Shown here: positions 9,471 through 18,099 of the stretch, in pieces | Layout of the letters: each line of letters starts with the position of its first letter | Numbering within the stretch: the stretch's first letter is position 1 | Source: Sediminicola sp. | GTDB lineage: Bacteria > Bacteroidota > Bacteroidia > Flavobacteriales > Flavobacteriaceae | Direction of reading: 5' to 3' | DNA: 64,000 bases | NCBI GenBank assembly: GCA_024643325.1 | Contig: JAHEND010000002.1 | Location: forward strand, 62,001-126,000 | Translations under genes and position numbers: made by a program | The notes under the pieces: generated by a model | Databases searched by the model: none | The model's input: only the letters and a program-made list of their open reading frames with translations | What the model was told of the DNA's origin: nothing

Positions 9471-10345
9471 AGATTGTTTTTAACAATAAGGTCTAAGGTC
9501 ATTTTAATAGCTTTTTTAACTACTTTATCTGGCTGTAAAGAAAAAGTGCCTGAAGCTCTATTAGCTAAAATACAATTGACCGAAACCGCTTTATGTCCAA
9601 GTAGTGCCGCTAACCCATAAATACCTGAGGTTTCCATTTCTAAATTAGTAATCAACTGATCATTAAACCTAAATGACTCAAGATTGGCTTTCATCTTATT
9701 ATCAGCAAGAGAAAGTCTTAGTATTCTTCCTTGAGGTCCATAAAACCCTACGTTAGTTAAGGTAATTCCTTTTAATACATCCAATTCATCATAGAGATTA
9801 AGTAAATCTAAAGAAGCGTTAACTACATACGGACTAGACTTATCTCCACTCCAGTTCATGTGTTTTTTAAATGCTTCAGAAAAAGGCACATCTAAAAGAT
9901 GTTTTGTCTCATAAAAATGAAGTAAAGCATCTAAACCTATAGCTTTTTCTGAAATTAATATACTGTCTACAGGGATATGCTCTTGAATAGCACCAGAGGT
10001 TCCTATTCTAAAAATATTTAAGGAAGTTAATGTTTCATTTATTTTTCTGTTGGATAAATCAATATTTACTAATGCATCTAATTCATTGAGGACAATGTCA
10101 ATATTATCCGTTCCAATACCGGTAGATATAACACTAATTCGAGTATTCTTATAAATACCCGTATGTGTGACAAATTCTCTTTTTTGCTTTTTAACTTCAA
10201 TAGAATCGAAAAGAGCAGAAACTTCAGCTACCCGATCTGGATCTCCAACAGTGATAATATTATGAGATATTTCATTTGGTTTTAAATGCAAATGATATAC
10301 ACTTTGATCTGCATTTAATATTAATTCAGAAGAGGCTAAGGGCAT
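9467..10345 (-). CDS. Nucleoside phosphorylase (PNP/UDP family, uridine phosphorylase-like)
   Basis: A 292-aa member of the PNP_UDP_1 family. The N-terminal phosphate-binding motif is ITVGDPDRV near residue 30; the central RIGTSGAIQ and the NLEMETSGIYGLAALLG segment (glutamate/methionine contacting the ribose) are present. The family cleaves nucleosides with phosphate to base and ribose-1-phosphate in salvage. Uridine phosphorylase is the best guess from the sequence, but specificity is not proven. One base separates its start from the DUF1835 gene stop, so these two are probably one transcript. Confidence 0.85.
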   Translation of the reverse strand: MPLASSELILNADQSVYHLHLKPNEISHNIITVGDPDRVAEVSALFDSIEVKKQKREFVTHTGIYKNTRISVISTGIGTDNIDIVLNELDALVNIDLSNRKINETLTSLNIFRIGTSGAIQEHIPVDSILISEKAIGLDALLHFYETKHLLDVPFSEAFKKHMNWSGDKSSPYVVNASLDLLNLYDELDVLKGITLTNVGFYGPQGRILRLSLADNKMKANLESFRFNDQLITNLEMETSGIYGLAALLGHKAVSVNCILANRASGTFSLQPDKVVKKAIKMTLDLIVKNNL

Positions 10346-10346
10346 A

Positions 10347-11279
10347 CTATAGTTTGAAAAAAGTATTTTGATCTATGTCGTAAAGATAAGCATACTTTAA
10401 AGCACCACCTAAATAGAGTCCATCTTGTTTAATTTTACTGTAATAATTAGTCTGGTTATTCAAAATTTTAGTCGTATTTCTCTTGAGTTTTACTGGTTCT
10501 AATGAAGCAAAAAGTGGCTTGAGGGTATCTAGTATTTTAAAATACTGAGTGTCTCCAAAACCAAAATTACCCTGATTTTTTAATACTTTGCTAACAAGGG
10601 CTTTTTCATTGTCCAATGTTTTTAATTGTGCTGTTTTGAGAAGGTTTATCTCAGGAACATTTAAACCATTTTTTAATGAGGGGAAACGAGATAAATGAAG
10701 TTCAAATGCTTGTTTTAGATAAGGAAAATTAAAATCTTCATAATTTGAAAGCTGAGCGATTCTAACAGGGTTGTTACTGCAATATAGTTGCCAAGCATAG
10801 TCTGCAAATTCAATATCGTCTTGGTTTAAAACTATTCTACTTTCATAAAGTTTCAATACACTATCTGGAGACAATTCACAAAAACCTTTTGAGGAAACAC
10901 TATTAAGACTTATTGGATTAGAAACAACAGAAACTTCTGCATATTTTCTATGTGTTTTTAGCCAACTTAAAACACCTAACATATTAATCTGGCAAAATAA
11001 GTCCGACTCAAACCATAAAACAATTTGCTCTTGACTTTTTTGTTTACATAGATTTCTGTACTCCTTAAGAGTATAGTCAATAAAGGTTTTTTTAGAAATC
11101 TTATAATTTTTATGAAGAAAATCAAAGCGCTCTTTCCAGAAATCTTCAGTACCCACAGTATGAAGTGATCTACCTTCGCAGAGCATTTCTCTCCATGTAA
11201 TGACAGTTCCGTTTATGGGCAATTCCTTGAAATAATTAGTAAAGGAATCTCCATTAGTAATGTGGAGTATAGATTTCAT
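10347..11279 (-). CDS. DUF1835 domain-containing protein
   Basis: A 310-aa protein whose N-terminus (LHITNGDSFTNYF, then TWREMLCEGR near residues 30-38) is the typical DUF1835 opening. A conserved LWFESDLFCQINML segment sits in the middle. The C-terminal half, rich in Leu, Lys and Asn, is helical and resembles the DUF3658-type partner domain, though that call is weak. There is no signal peptide or membrane segment, so it is cytosolic. Function of the family is unknown. It is tightly coupled to the downstream nucleoside phosphorylase gene. Confidence 0.75.
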   Translation of the reverse strand: MKSILHITNGDSFTNYFKELPINGTVITWREMLCEGRSLHTVGTEDFWKERFDFLHKNYKISKKTFIDYTLKEYRNLCKQKSQEQIVLWFESDLFCQINMLGVLSWLKTHRKYAEVSVVSNPISLNSVSSKGFCELSPDSVLKLYESRIVLNQDDIEFADYAWQLYCSNNPVRIAQLSNYEDFNFPYLKQAFELHLSRFPSLKNGLNVPEINLLKTAQLKTLDNEKALVSKVLKNQGNFGFGDTQYFKILDTLKPLFASLEPVKLKRNTTKILNNQTNYYSKIKQDGLYLGGALKYAYLYDIDQNTFFKL

Positions 11280-11341
11280 ATGAATTGGTTTGACTAATAA
11301 ATTTATACTTTTTTAACTAATAAAAAAAGCAAAAAAACCAA

Positions 11342-11677
11342 TTAACCTCCAACTCGTTTTACTTTAAAACCCATACTAACAAGTAGTTGCATGATTTTTT
11401 CTCTGAAATCTCCCTGCATGATTAAGCTGCCGTTTTTGACACTCCCTCCAACACTAAGTTCTTTTTTCAATTTTTTTGCTAAAATTTTAAATTCAGCTTC
11501 AGTTCCTGAAAATCCTTCAATTAAAGTGGTGGGCTTTCCTTTTCGTTTTTCGTATTTACAAATCAATGCAGCATCTTGAATAGGAATTTCATCCGTGCTG
11601 TTAGAGGAGTCTTTTTGAACTTCCTCAGAGACTTCATGATCAGGAAAAAGATTCTTTAATTGGTCTTGTAAATCCAT
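11342..11677 (-). CDS. SUI1/eIF1-family translation factor (YciH-like)
   Basis: A 111-aa protein with a variable acidic N-terminus of about 40 residues and a C-terminal SUI1 fold containing KPTTLIEGF, LKKELSVGGSVKNG and IMQGDFREKI, ending in GFKVKRVGG. Bacterial SUI1 proteins (YciH) resemble eIF1 and act on initiation fidelity in vitro; a stress role is suggested for the family. Its ATG overlaps the stop of the upstream oxygenase gene by one base, so translation is probably coupled. Confidence 0.9.
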   Translation of the reverse strand: MDLQDQLKNLFPDHEVSEEVQKDSSNSTDEIPIQDAALICKYEKRKGKPTTLIEGFSGTEAEFKILAKKLKKELSVGGSVKNGSLIMQGDFREKIMQLLVSMGFKVKRVGG

Positions 11678-12624
11678 TATTTCTTTAGGCCTAATTCAAC
11701 CAACCGCTCATTTAAATATGCTCCTGCTGTAATATCTTCAAATCCTTTTGGATGCTCCTCTGATATGCAATTTTCAAGACAATTTAAGGGCATTGAAGAT
11801 ACTGGATGCATAAAAAATGGTATAGAGTACCTTGAGGTTCCCCAAAGCTCCTTGGGGGGGTTAATCACTTGGTGAATGGTAGATTTAAGTTGGTTATTGG
11901 TTAATCTAGAAAGCATATCCCCTACATTTATCATTAACTCATCTTCTTTTGCAATAGCGTCTACCCATTCGTCATGATGGTTTTTTACCTGTAAACCGCG
12001 GCCATGAGCACCCATAAGAAGTGTAATGAGATTAATATCTCCATGTGCTGCTGCTCGTACAGCATTTTTAGGTTCGGTAGTAATTGGGGGGTAATGTATG
12101 GGTCTTAATATAGAATTTCCAGCAGTGACGTACTGCTCAAAATAATTTTCATTTAAACCAATATGCAAGGCAAGTGCTTTGAGTACTTCCTTAGCAGTTT
12201 TTTCTAGAGCAATATAAACTTCTTTCCCAATGTCATTGAAATGCGGCAACTCCTTTACATGAATATTTTCAGGATAATGGTCTCCTGAATTTTTTGGGGC
12301 TGGTTCGTATTGGCCAAAATGCCAAAACTCTTTTAAATCCCCTTCTTTTCTACCTTTGGCATGCTCCTTACCAAAAGAGGTATACCCCCTTTGTCCTGCT
12401 AGACCAGGAATTTCATATTGGTCTTTGATCTCTTGAGGAAGGTCAAAAAACAATTTAATTTCTCGGTATAATGTAGCCACCAACTCATCGGACAAAAAAT
12501 GACTTTTTAAGGCTACAAACCCAATATTTTCAAAGGCTGATCCTATTTCTTTTATAAATTTTTGTTTGCGATCAAGGTCGCCTGACACAAAATCATTTAA
12601 ATCTACACTTGGAATGGCGCTCAT
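11677..12624 (-). CDS. 2-oxoglutarate/Fe(II)-dependent oxygenase, isopenicillin N synthase-like
   Basis: A 315-aa member of the IPNS/DIOX_N plus 2OG-FeII_Oxy family. The N-terminal DIOX_N domain opens with IPSVDLNDF. The iron ligands are HGD at about residue 193 (AAAHGDINLITLL) and a histidine near 250 (STIHQVI), with the 2-oxoglutarate-binding RYSIPFF about 13 residues later. These are all in place, so it should be catalytically active; the substrate is not evident. It shares a start-stop base with the SUI1 gene downstream and is divergent from the E1 fusion gene. A promoter with both boxes precedes it. Confidence 0.87.
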   Translation of the reverse strand: MSAIPSVDLNDFVSGDLDRKQKFIKEIGSAFENIGFVALKSHFLSDELVATLYREIKLFFDLPQEIKDQYEIPGLAGQRGYTSFGKEHAKGRKEGDLKEFWHFGQYEPAPKNSGDHYPENIHVKELPHFNDIGKEVYIALEKTAKEVLKALALHIGLNENYFEQYVTAGNSILRPIHYPPITTEPKNAVRAAAHGDINLITLLMGAHGRGLQVKNHHDEWVDAIAKEDELMINVGDMLSRLTNNQLKSTIHQVINPPKELWGTSRYSIPFFMHPVSSMPLNCLENCISEEHPKGFEDITAGAYLNERLVELGLKK

Positions 12625-12643
12625 AATAATTAAGTTAATAAGA

Positions 12644-12672
12644 CAAAGTTAATAAATCTAAGCCACAACCAA
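12644..12672 (-). promoter_or_regulatory. Promoter of the 2OG oxygenase gene
   Basis: On the minus strand TTG (12672-12670), an 18-base spacer and TAACTTTG (12651-12644) match the Bacteroidetes -33/-7 consensus. The box ends about 20 bases before the ATG at 12624. Confidence 0.62.
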
Positions 12673-12723
12673 TTGTGTAAAATTTGAAAGTTTGTGTACT
12701 TTTATAACAAGCTAGATCGCAAA

Positions 12724-14700
12724 ATGAAATATAACACAAAAGGACTTTCAGGCCAAGAATTGATTGGATTGTATAGGGCTCTTTTAAAGCCCAGAATGAT
12801 AGAAGAAAAAATGCTTGTACTTTTAAGACAAGGTAAAATTTCAAAGTGGTTTAGTGGTATTGGCCAAGAAGCCATTTCTGTTGGTGTGACCTTAGCAATT
12901 GACTCCGATGAATATATTTTGCCCATGCATAGAAACCTAGGTGTTTTTACCACCAGAGACATTCCCCTTAATAGACTGTTTTCACAGTGGCAAGGAAAAA
13001 AATCAGGTTTTACTAAAGGAAGGGATCGGAGTTTTCATTTTGGTTCCCAAGAATTTAAGATTATTGGCATGATTTCTCATTTAGGACCACAACTTGGTGT
13101 GGCCGATGGCATAGCGCTCGCTTCTAAACTTAAAGGTAAAAATCAAATAACAGCTGTATTTTCAGGGGAGGGAGCCACTAGTGAAGGAGATTTTCACGAA
13201 GCACTCAATATTGCTTCCGTTTGGGATTTACCAGTGCTGTTTTGTATTGAAAACAATGGTTACGGATTGTCTACACCTACAAAGGAACAATACAGATGCA
13301 AAGCGATAGTAGATAAAGGTGTTGGTTATGGAATGGAAGCCCACCAGATTGATGGAAATAATATTGTAGAAGTATATCAAAGGGTTCGTGAAATTGCTGA
13401 AAGTGTCAGAAAAAAACCAAGACCCGTTTTGTTAGAGTTTTTAACTTTTAGAAGAAGGGGGCATGAAGAGGCAAGTGGAACAAAGTATGTTCCAAAAGAA
13501 ATCATTGAAGCTTGGGAAAAAAAAGACCCCATTACAAATTTTGAAAACCATCTTTTAAGTATAAACATTTTGAGTGATCAAATGGTTAAATCTCTCAAAA
13601 AAGATATAAAAAACGACATTCAACAGGGTCTGGAAATTGCTTTTAATGAAGGATCTATTTCATTTGAGAAAAAATCTTTTATGGAAGATGTCTACAGCCC
13701 ATTTTATTTTAAAGCGATAAAAAGTGGTGTCACTACAAGTTATATTAGGTTTATTGACGCTATTCAAGACGGTTTAAAAGAGGCCATGTCTGTTTTTGAT
13801 AATAGTATTATCATGGGACAAGATATTGCTGAATATGGTGGCGCGTTTAAAGTCACAGAAGGTTTTGTAGCACTTTTTGGAAATGAGCGGGTTAGGAACA
13901 CCCCAATTTGTGAATCTGGTATAGTAGAAACAGCTATGGGTTTGTCTATTGGAGGCTTTAAAGCAATTGTAGAAATGCAATTTGCAGATTTTGTAAGTTC
14001 AGGATTCAATCCCATTGTTAATTATATCGCTAAGAATCATTTCAGGTGGGGAGAAAAAGCAGACGTTGTTATTAGAATGCCCTGTGGAGCAGGGGTGGGG
14101 GCAGGTCCTTTTCATTCTCAAACCAACGAGGCCTGGTTTACAAAAACGCCTGGTTTAAAAGTTGTTTATCCTGCTTTTCCAATGGACGCTAAAGGGTTAT
14201 TAATTTCCGCTATTGAAGATCCAAATCCAATTCTATTCTTCGAGCATAAAGCGCTCTACAGATCTATTTCTCAATCTGTCCCTAATGGATATTACAACCT
14301 TCCGATAGGTAAAGCGGCACTGATCAAAGAAGGGTCTGAGGCAACCATTGTCACTTACGGCGCTGGAGTTCATTGGGCCATTGAAACGCTTGAAAAACAT
14401 GTAGAAATAAAAGTAGATCTTATAGATTTAAGAACATTAATGCCCTTGGACTGGGAGACAATATATGCCTCAGTAAGAAAGACCTCTAGACTCATCATTC
14501 TTCAAGAAGATTCCCTGTTTGGTGGAATTTCAAGTGATATAGCAGCTAGTGTTCAGGAGGATTTATTTGAATACTTAGACGCACCGATTAAACGAGTGGC
14601 TAGCCTAGATACCCCAATTCCTTTTGCAAAATCGTTAGAAGAAGAATATTTACCCAGAAAAAGATTTGAAAAAGCCCTGCTAGAATTATTAAACTTCTAA
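12724..14700 (+). CDS. 2-oxoacid dehydrogenase E1, alpha-beta fusion (branched-chain type)
   Basis: One 658-aa chain joins both E1 subunits. The alpha part (about residues 1-330) has the thiamine diphosphate motif GEGATSEGD near 147 closing with ENNGYG, and the RRGHEE loop. The beta part (from about 339) has DIAEYGGAFKVTEGF, ESGIVETAMGLSIGG and a transketolase C-terminal domain. The combination is that of branched-chain 2-oxoacid (2-oxoisovalerate) dehydrogenase E1, which feeds branched-chain acyl-CoA for iso-fatty acids; pyruvate-type use cannot be excluded. No E2 or E3 gene is nearby. I chose ATG 12724, giving MKYNTKGLSGQEL; the in-frame GTG at 12694 adds ten unlikely residues. Confidence 0.9.
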   Translation: MKYNTKGLSGQELIGLYRALLKPRMIEEKMLVLLRQGKISKWFSGIGQEAISVGVTLAIDSDEYILPMHRNLGVFTTRDIPLNRLFSQWQGKKSGFTKGRDRSFHFGSQEFKIIGMISHLGPQLGVADGIALASKLKGKNQITAVFSGEGATSEGDFHEALNIASVWDLPVLFCIENNGYGLSTPTKEQYRCKAIVDKGVGYGMEAHQIDGNNIVEVYQRVREIAESVRKKPRPVLLEFLTFRRRGHEEASGTKYVPKEIIEAWEKKDPITNFENHLLSINILSDQMVKSLKKDIKNDIQQGLEIAFNEGSISFEKKSFMEDVYSPFYFKAIKSGVTTSYIRFIDAIQDGLKEAMSVFDNSIIMGQDIAEYGGAFKVTEGFVALFGNERVRNTPICESGIVETAMGLSIGGFKAIVEMQFADFVSSGFNPIVNYIAKNHFRWGEKADVVIRMPCGAGVGAGPFHSQTNEAWFTKTPGLKVVYPAFPMDAKGLLISAIEDPNPILFFEHKALYRSISQSVPNGYYNLPIGKAALIKEGSEATIVTYGAGVHWAIETLEKHVEIKVDLIDLRTLMPLDWETIYASVRKTSRLIILQEDSLFGGISSDIAASVQEDLFEYLDAPIKRVASLDTPIPFAKSLEEEYLPRKRFEKALLELLNF

Positions 14701-14788
14701 ATTTGTTTTTTTAAAGATCTAAGTAAGTTGAGTAAACTTTCCTGCTCATTAAGGGTCTTAATGTAGTTCACAATAAATTTTGTAAATC

Positions 14789-15025
14789 ATGAATAGACCA
14801 TTAAATACTTTTAAACTTACTTCTGTAATTTTTATTTTCCAACTATTCATTTCAATGGGACTTAATGCCCAAAGTAGTTTTGGGGGATTGGCTTTATACA
14901 CTTTGAGAGATGATCTTTCTGTTGCGCTGGAAAAAACCTTAAAGCAAGTGTCAGATGAAGGATATGCCATTCATTTGAGCCATAAAGGATTAAAATCTAT
15001 TGGCTTTGATACAGTTCAAGAATAA
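14789..15025 (+). pseudogene. Remnant of a sugar phosphate isomerase/epimerase-like (TIM-barrel) gene
   Basis: The 78-aa frame starts with a signal peptide (hydrophobic 12-25, ending NAQ) and then FGGLALYTLRDDL and TLKQVSDEGY. This is how secreted AP-endonuclease-2-like sugar isomerases of Bacteroidetes begin; they normally run to about 290 aa. After residue 58 the resemblance stops and the frame ends 20 residues later. No continuation was seen in the other frames before the next gene. I therefore read it as a truncated gene with most of the barrel deleted. A genuine small secreted protein cannot be ruled out. Confidence 0.45.
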
Positions 15026-15059
15026 ATATACACACTCCATAATTGAAATTTTTTCTTAA

Positions 15060-15521
15060 ATGAATAACAGGAATTTAAGCAATAAAGTCAGAATTATCCA
15101 CCGCTACCTAGGTTTTTTTCTAGCTGGAATTATGTTTGTTTATGCACTTTCAGGAATAACGTTAATTTTTAGAGATACCGATTACTTCAAAAAAGAAGTT
15201 CTTGTGAATGAGACTATTGCAAAAAACTTAGTTGAAGCTCCAGCAATTAAAAATGCTACTGATATTATTTATAATCCAGAGAACGGTAGTTTGTCTTACA
15301 AGCTAATGCAACCACCGGTTATTTTAAATGCATTGCAGAAAATGCATAAAGCCACATCTTCTACACCTTTATATTTTCTAAATGTTTTTTTTGGTATCTC
15401 TTTACTTTTCTTTGTTTTTTCTGCCTATTGGATGTTTCTCCCACAGACAGATGTTTTTAAGAAAGCCATTTATTATACTGTTGCAGGAATTGTATTGACT
15501 TTTATTATGATTTTAGTTTAG
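15060..15521 (+). CDS. PepSY-associated transmembrane protein
   Basis: A 153-aa inner-membrane protein with three predicted membrane helices: residues about 15-35 (YLGFFLAGIMFVYALSGI), 102-125 and 134-152. The opening RIIHRYLGFF is typical of PepSY-associated TM proteins, small relatives of the iron-uptake-linked PiuB group. The soluble loop between helices one and two (about 60 residues) is short. No binding motif is visible, so the function is unknown. Confidence 0.7.
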   Translation: MNNRNLSNKVRIIHRYLGFFLAGIMFVYALSGITLIFRDTDYFKKEVLVNETIAKNLVEAPAIKNATDIIYNPENGSLSYKLMQPPVILNALQKMHKATSSTPLYFLNVFFGISLLFFVFSAYWMFLPQTDVFKKAIYYTVAGIVLTFIMILV

Positions 15522-15679
15522 TCATAGGTGTAAGGGTTCGTAAAGTTAATTATTATTGACTTCTTCTATTTTACATAATATAAATTATAGAACAAAACTT
15601 TACTAATTATTAGAATGAGGTTATCTTTAATTGGTTTGTTAGAGAGCCTTCTGAAAGTAATGAAAAAAAATGGCTCGTA

Positions 15680-17047
15680 TTACTTTCTTTTCCCTTTATT
15701 GTAATTCTTGTCGCCACGAGTCTTTGGCTTTTTGTATTTCTTGGCAATGATACGTTTATAAGAGCCCCCTTGATTTTCTTGCTTGTTTTTTTCAGACTTT
15801 TCATGGAAACCGGATCCTAATGATGGATCCCTACCTTGCAATTGATCAGAATCTGGTTCAAATATATGCGGTTGCTCTTCAGGAGCTAATTGAATGGAAA
15901 CAGGAACTTCTTCTGGAAATTCAATGTCAGTTATAGGAATTTGCATGAGAGACTCAATAGCTTTTTTGTAGGCCAATTCCTCTGGGTTGTATAACAATAT
16001 TGAATTTCCGTTTGCGTTGGCTCTGCCCGTTCTCCCAATCCTGTGCATATAATTTTCAGGATATTTGGGCGTGTCAAAATTAATTACATGGGATATTTGA
16101 TCTATATCTAATCCTCTGGCAACTAAATCTGTGGCTATGACAATACGGACTCTTCCTGCGTCAAATGCGCTGAGAACTCTATTTCTGTGGTTTTGTGTTT
16201 TATTAGCATGAACAATTCCTATGTTCTTCTCAAAAATAGGTTCTAATTGTTCGTAAATGCGGTCTGCGATTTTTTTATTGGCCACAAAAACCAATACCTT
16301 TTTTAAGGTTTCTTCCTGCTCTAAAAGATGTTGTAAAAGGTTCACCTTTGTATAGTAATTAGCTACTGCATAGGCAGTTTGTGCTATATTCTTAAGCGGT
16401 GTACCGCTCATAGCAATATAGATCCTTTTTGGTGCAATGAAAAAGTCTGAAATAAGGCTTTCAATTTCATCTGTCATGGTGGCAGAAAACATTATATGTT
16501 GCCTTTTTTTAGGCAAAAGATCAAAAATATTGGTAAGTTGAAACCTAAAGCCTAGGTCTAGCATAACGTCTACTTCATCTATGACCACTTTCTTAATAGC
16601 AGCATATTTTATAACTCTAGCTAGAAATAAATCGTACAACCTTCCTGGCGTTGCTACAATGACATCGGCGCTTTGCGCCAAAGCATCACGATCTTTTTTC
16701 ATAGAGTTGCCTCCATGTACCCCACAGATGCTTATAAAGGTGTTCTGACAGATTTTCTCCGCTTCTTCTACTACTTGAGACACCAATTCTCTGGTAGGCA
16801 CGATCACTAAAGCGCGAACTGTCTTTTCTTTTGCAAATTTAATGTCGTTTAAAATAGGTAATAAATACGCCAATGTTTTACCTGTTCCAGTTTGAGCTAA
16901 TCCCAGTACATCTTGACCAGACAAGACGGAAGCATATGTAGCGCCTTGTATGGGGGTCGGTACTTCATAACCCACCTTTGATAGGTTATTTTTTAGGGGG
17001 GTACTTAAATTAAATTCCTCAAATGAGGTGGATAAAGGCGTGTCCAT
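15680..17047 (-). CDS. DEAD-box RNA helicase (DEVD variant)
   Basis: A 455-aa ATP-dependent RNA helicase. In order: Q motif GYEVPTPIQ, motif I AQTGTGKT (about residue 50), PTRELV, TPGRLYDL, motif II as DEVD instead of DEAD (about 157), SATM (about 190), the DLVARGLDID segment and motif VI HRIGRTGR (about 339). All catalytic residues are kept. The C-terminal tail (370-455) is basic and low in complexity, ending in lysine-rich GDKNYNKGKRK, as in RhlE-type helicases that act on ribosome assembly or cold-stress RNA folding. A TATCTTTG box lies just upstream. Confidence 0.93.
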   Translation of the reverse strand: MDTPLSTSFEEFNLSTPLKNNLSKVGYEVPTPIQGATYASVLSGQDVLGLAQTGTGKTLAYLLPILNDIKFAKEKTVRALVIVPTRELVSQVVEEAEKICQNTFISICGVHGGNSMKKDRDALAQSADVIVATPGRLYDLFLARVIKYAAIKKVVIDEVDVMLDLGFRFQLTNIFDLLPKKRQHIMFSATMTDEIESLISDFFIAPKRIYIAMSGTPLKNIAQTAYAVANYYTKVNLLQHLLEQEETLKKVLVFVANKKIADRIYEQLEPIFEKNIGIVHANKTQNHRNRVLSAFDAGRVRIVIATDLVARGLDIDQISHVINFDTPKYPENYMHRIGRTGRANANGNSILLYNPEELAYKKAIESLMQIPITDIEFPEEVPVSIQLAPEEQPHIFEPDSDQLQGRDPSLGSGFHEKSEKNKQENQGGSYKRIIAKKYKKPKTRGDKNYNKGKRK

Positions 17048-17060
17048 AATAGAATTTGTA

Positions 17061-17068
17061 CAAAGATA
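17061..17068 (-). promoter_or_regulatory. -7 element upstream of the DEAD-box helicase
   Basis: Reads TATCTTTG on the minus strand, a perfect TAnnTTTG match, ending 13 bases before the ATG at 17047. No TTG at the expected distance was seen. Confidence 0.48.
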
Positions 17069-17095
17069 CGAGTCTTTATTGGTACTCCCCTACTT

Positions 17096-18034
17096 TTATT
17101 TAAGTGGATTCTTTTTAGATCTAAAGCGATTGAACAAGATCAATTGTTTTTTTGTATTTACAAAAAATACTCCTGTCAGCAATACCGCAGAAGCAATGAT
17201 AGATTGTTGGGTGATCTGCTCATGAAGAAAATACCATCCCATGAGTAGCGCAATTATAGGATTTACATAAGTGTTTGTAGCTACTTTTTCAGGAGAAACA
17301 ACCTTGAGTAAATAATTAAATGAGGTAAATGCAATGATGCTTCCAAAAATGACTAAAAGGACCATAGACCATTGTACTTTTAAGGACCATTCAACAGGGT
17401 TTTTCCATTCCTCTCCAATGATTAAACTCGCTACAGCTAGTATGGAACCTCCAAAAATCATTTGATAGCCCGTATTAACAAAAAAGTTTTTAGGGAGGTC
17501 TGCTTTACCTACAAATAGGCTCGCACTGGCCCAACTGACCATGCAAAAAAAGATCATCAACATCCCTAGAATGGAATTTTCTTGGCTTAGCACACTTTTC
17601 TGACTCACAAGAAGATATATACCTATAAATCCTAGGAAAACACCCAATAGTGACATTGGTGATATTTTCTTCCCTTGAAAAATTCGCATTAACAGAAGTA
17701 CGATTAGTGGTTGTGAGGATATTTCTAAGGCAGCTAAACTCGTATCTACATATCTGAGTGCCCATACCACTACCCCATTTCCAAAACTCAAAAACAAAAA
17801 TCCGGCAATAGCCGTATTTACAGCCTGTTTTTTTGTGATAGCAATAGACCTGCCTGATATTTTTGCAATGATAAAAATAAGGGTGCCAGATACTACAAAA
17901 CGAATGGCTGCTAACATGAACGGATCTAGTTCTGTCACGGCAATCTTATTGAGTAAATAGGTAGACCCCCAAATCACGTAAATAGCAATAAAAGCGAGGA
18001 TAACGAGTACTGGATTTCTTGAAGTTTGGTCCAT
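17096..18034 (-). CDS. EamA-family (DMT superfamily) transporter
   Basis: A 312-aa integral membrane protein with about ten hydrophobic helices in two EamA repeats (residues about 10-145 and 155-290). IYVIWGSTYLLNKIA in the first helix is the usual EamA start. Members export amino acids or other metabolites; the substrate here is unknown. The last residues are basic and cytoplasmic (NRFRSKKNPLK). It stands alone between the helicase and the LpxD-like gene. Confidence 0.88.
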   Translation of the reverse strand: MDQTSRNPVLVILAFIAIYVIWGSTYLLNKIAVTELDPFMLAAIRFVVSGTLIFIIAKISGRSIAITKKQAVNTAIAGFLFLSFGNGVVVWALRYVDTSLAALEISSQPLIVLLLMRIFQGKKISPMSLLGVFLGFIGIYLLVSQKSVLSQENSILGMLMIFFCMVSWASASLFVGKADLPKNFFVNTGYQMIFGGSILAVASLIIGEEWKNPVEWSLKVQWSMVLLVIFGSIIAFTSFNYLLKVVSPEKVATNTYVNPIIALLMGWYFLHEQITQQSIIASAVLLTGVFFVNTKKQLILFNRFRSKKNPLK

Positions 18035-18099
18035 TAAGCTATTTATGATCTTATTAGGTCACAAAGAAACACCTATTATTTTAATTGAACGCTAAGATT

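Noticed and set aside
12690..12700. Promoter box TACTTTTA before the E1 fusion gene
   Set aside because: Last base deviates from TAnnTTTG and no properly spaced TTG is seen; left out, although a promoter must lie in this divergent gap.
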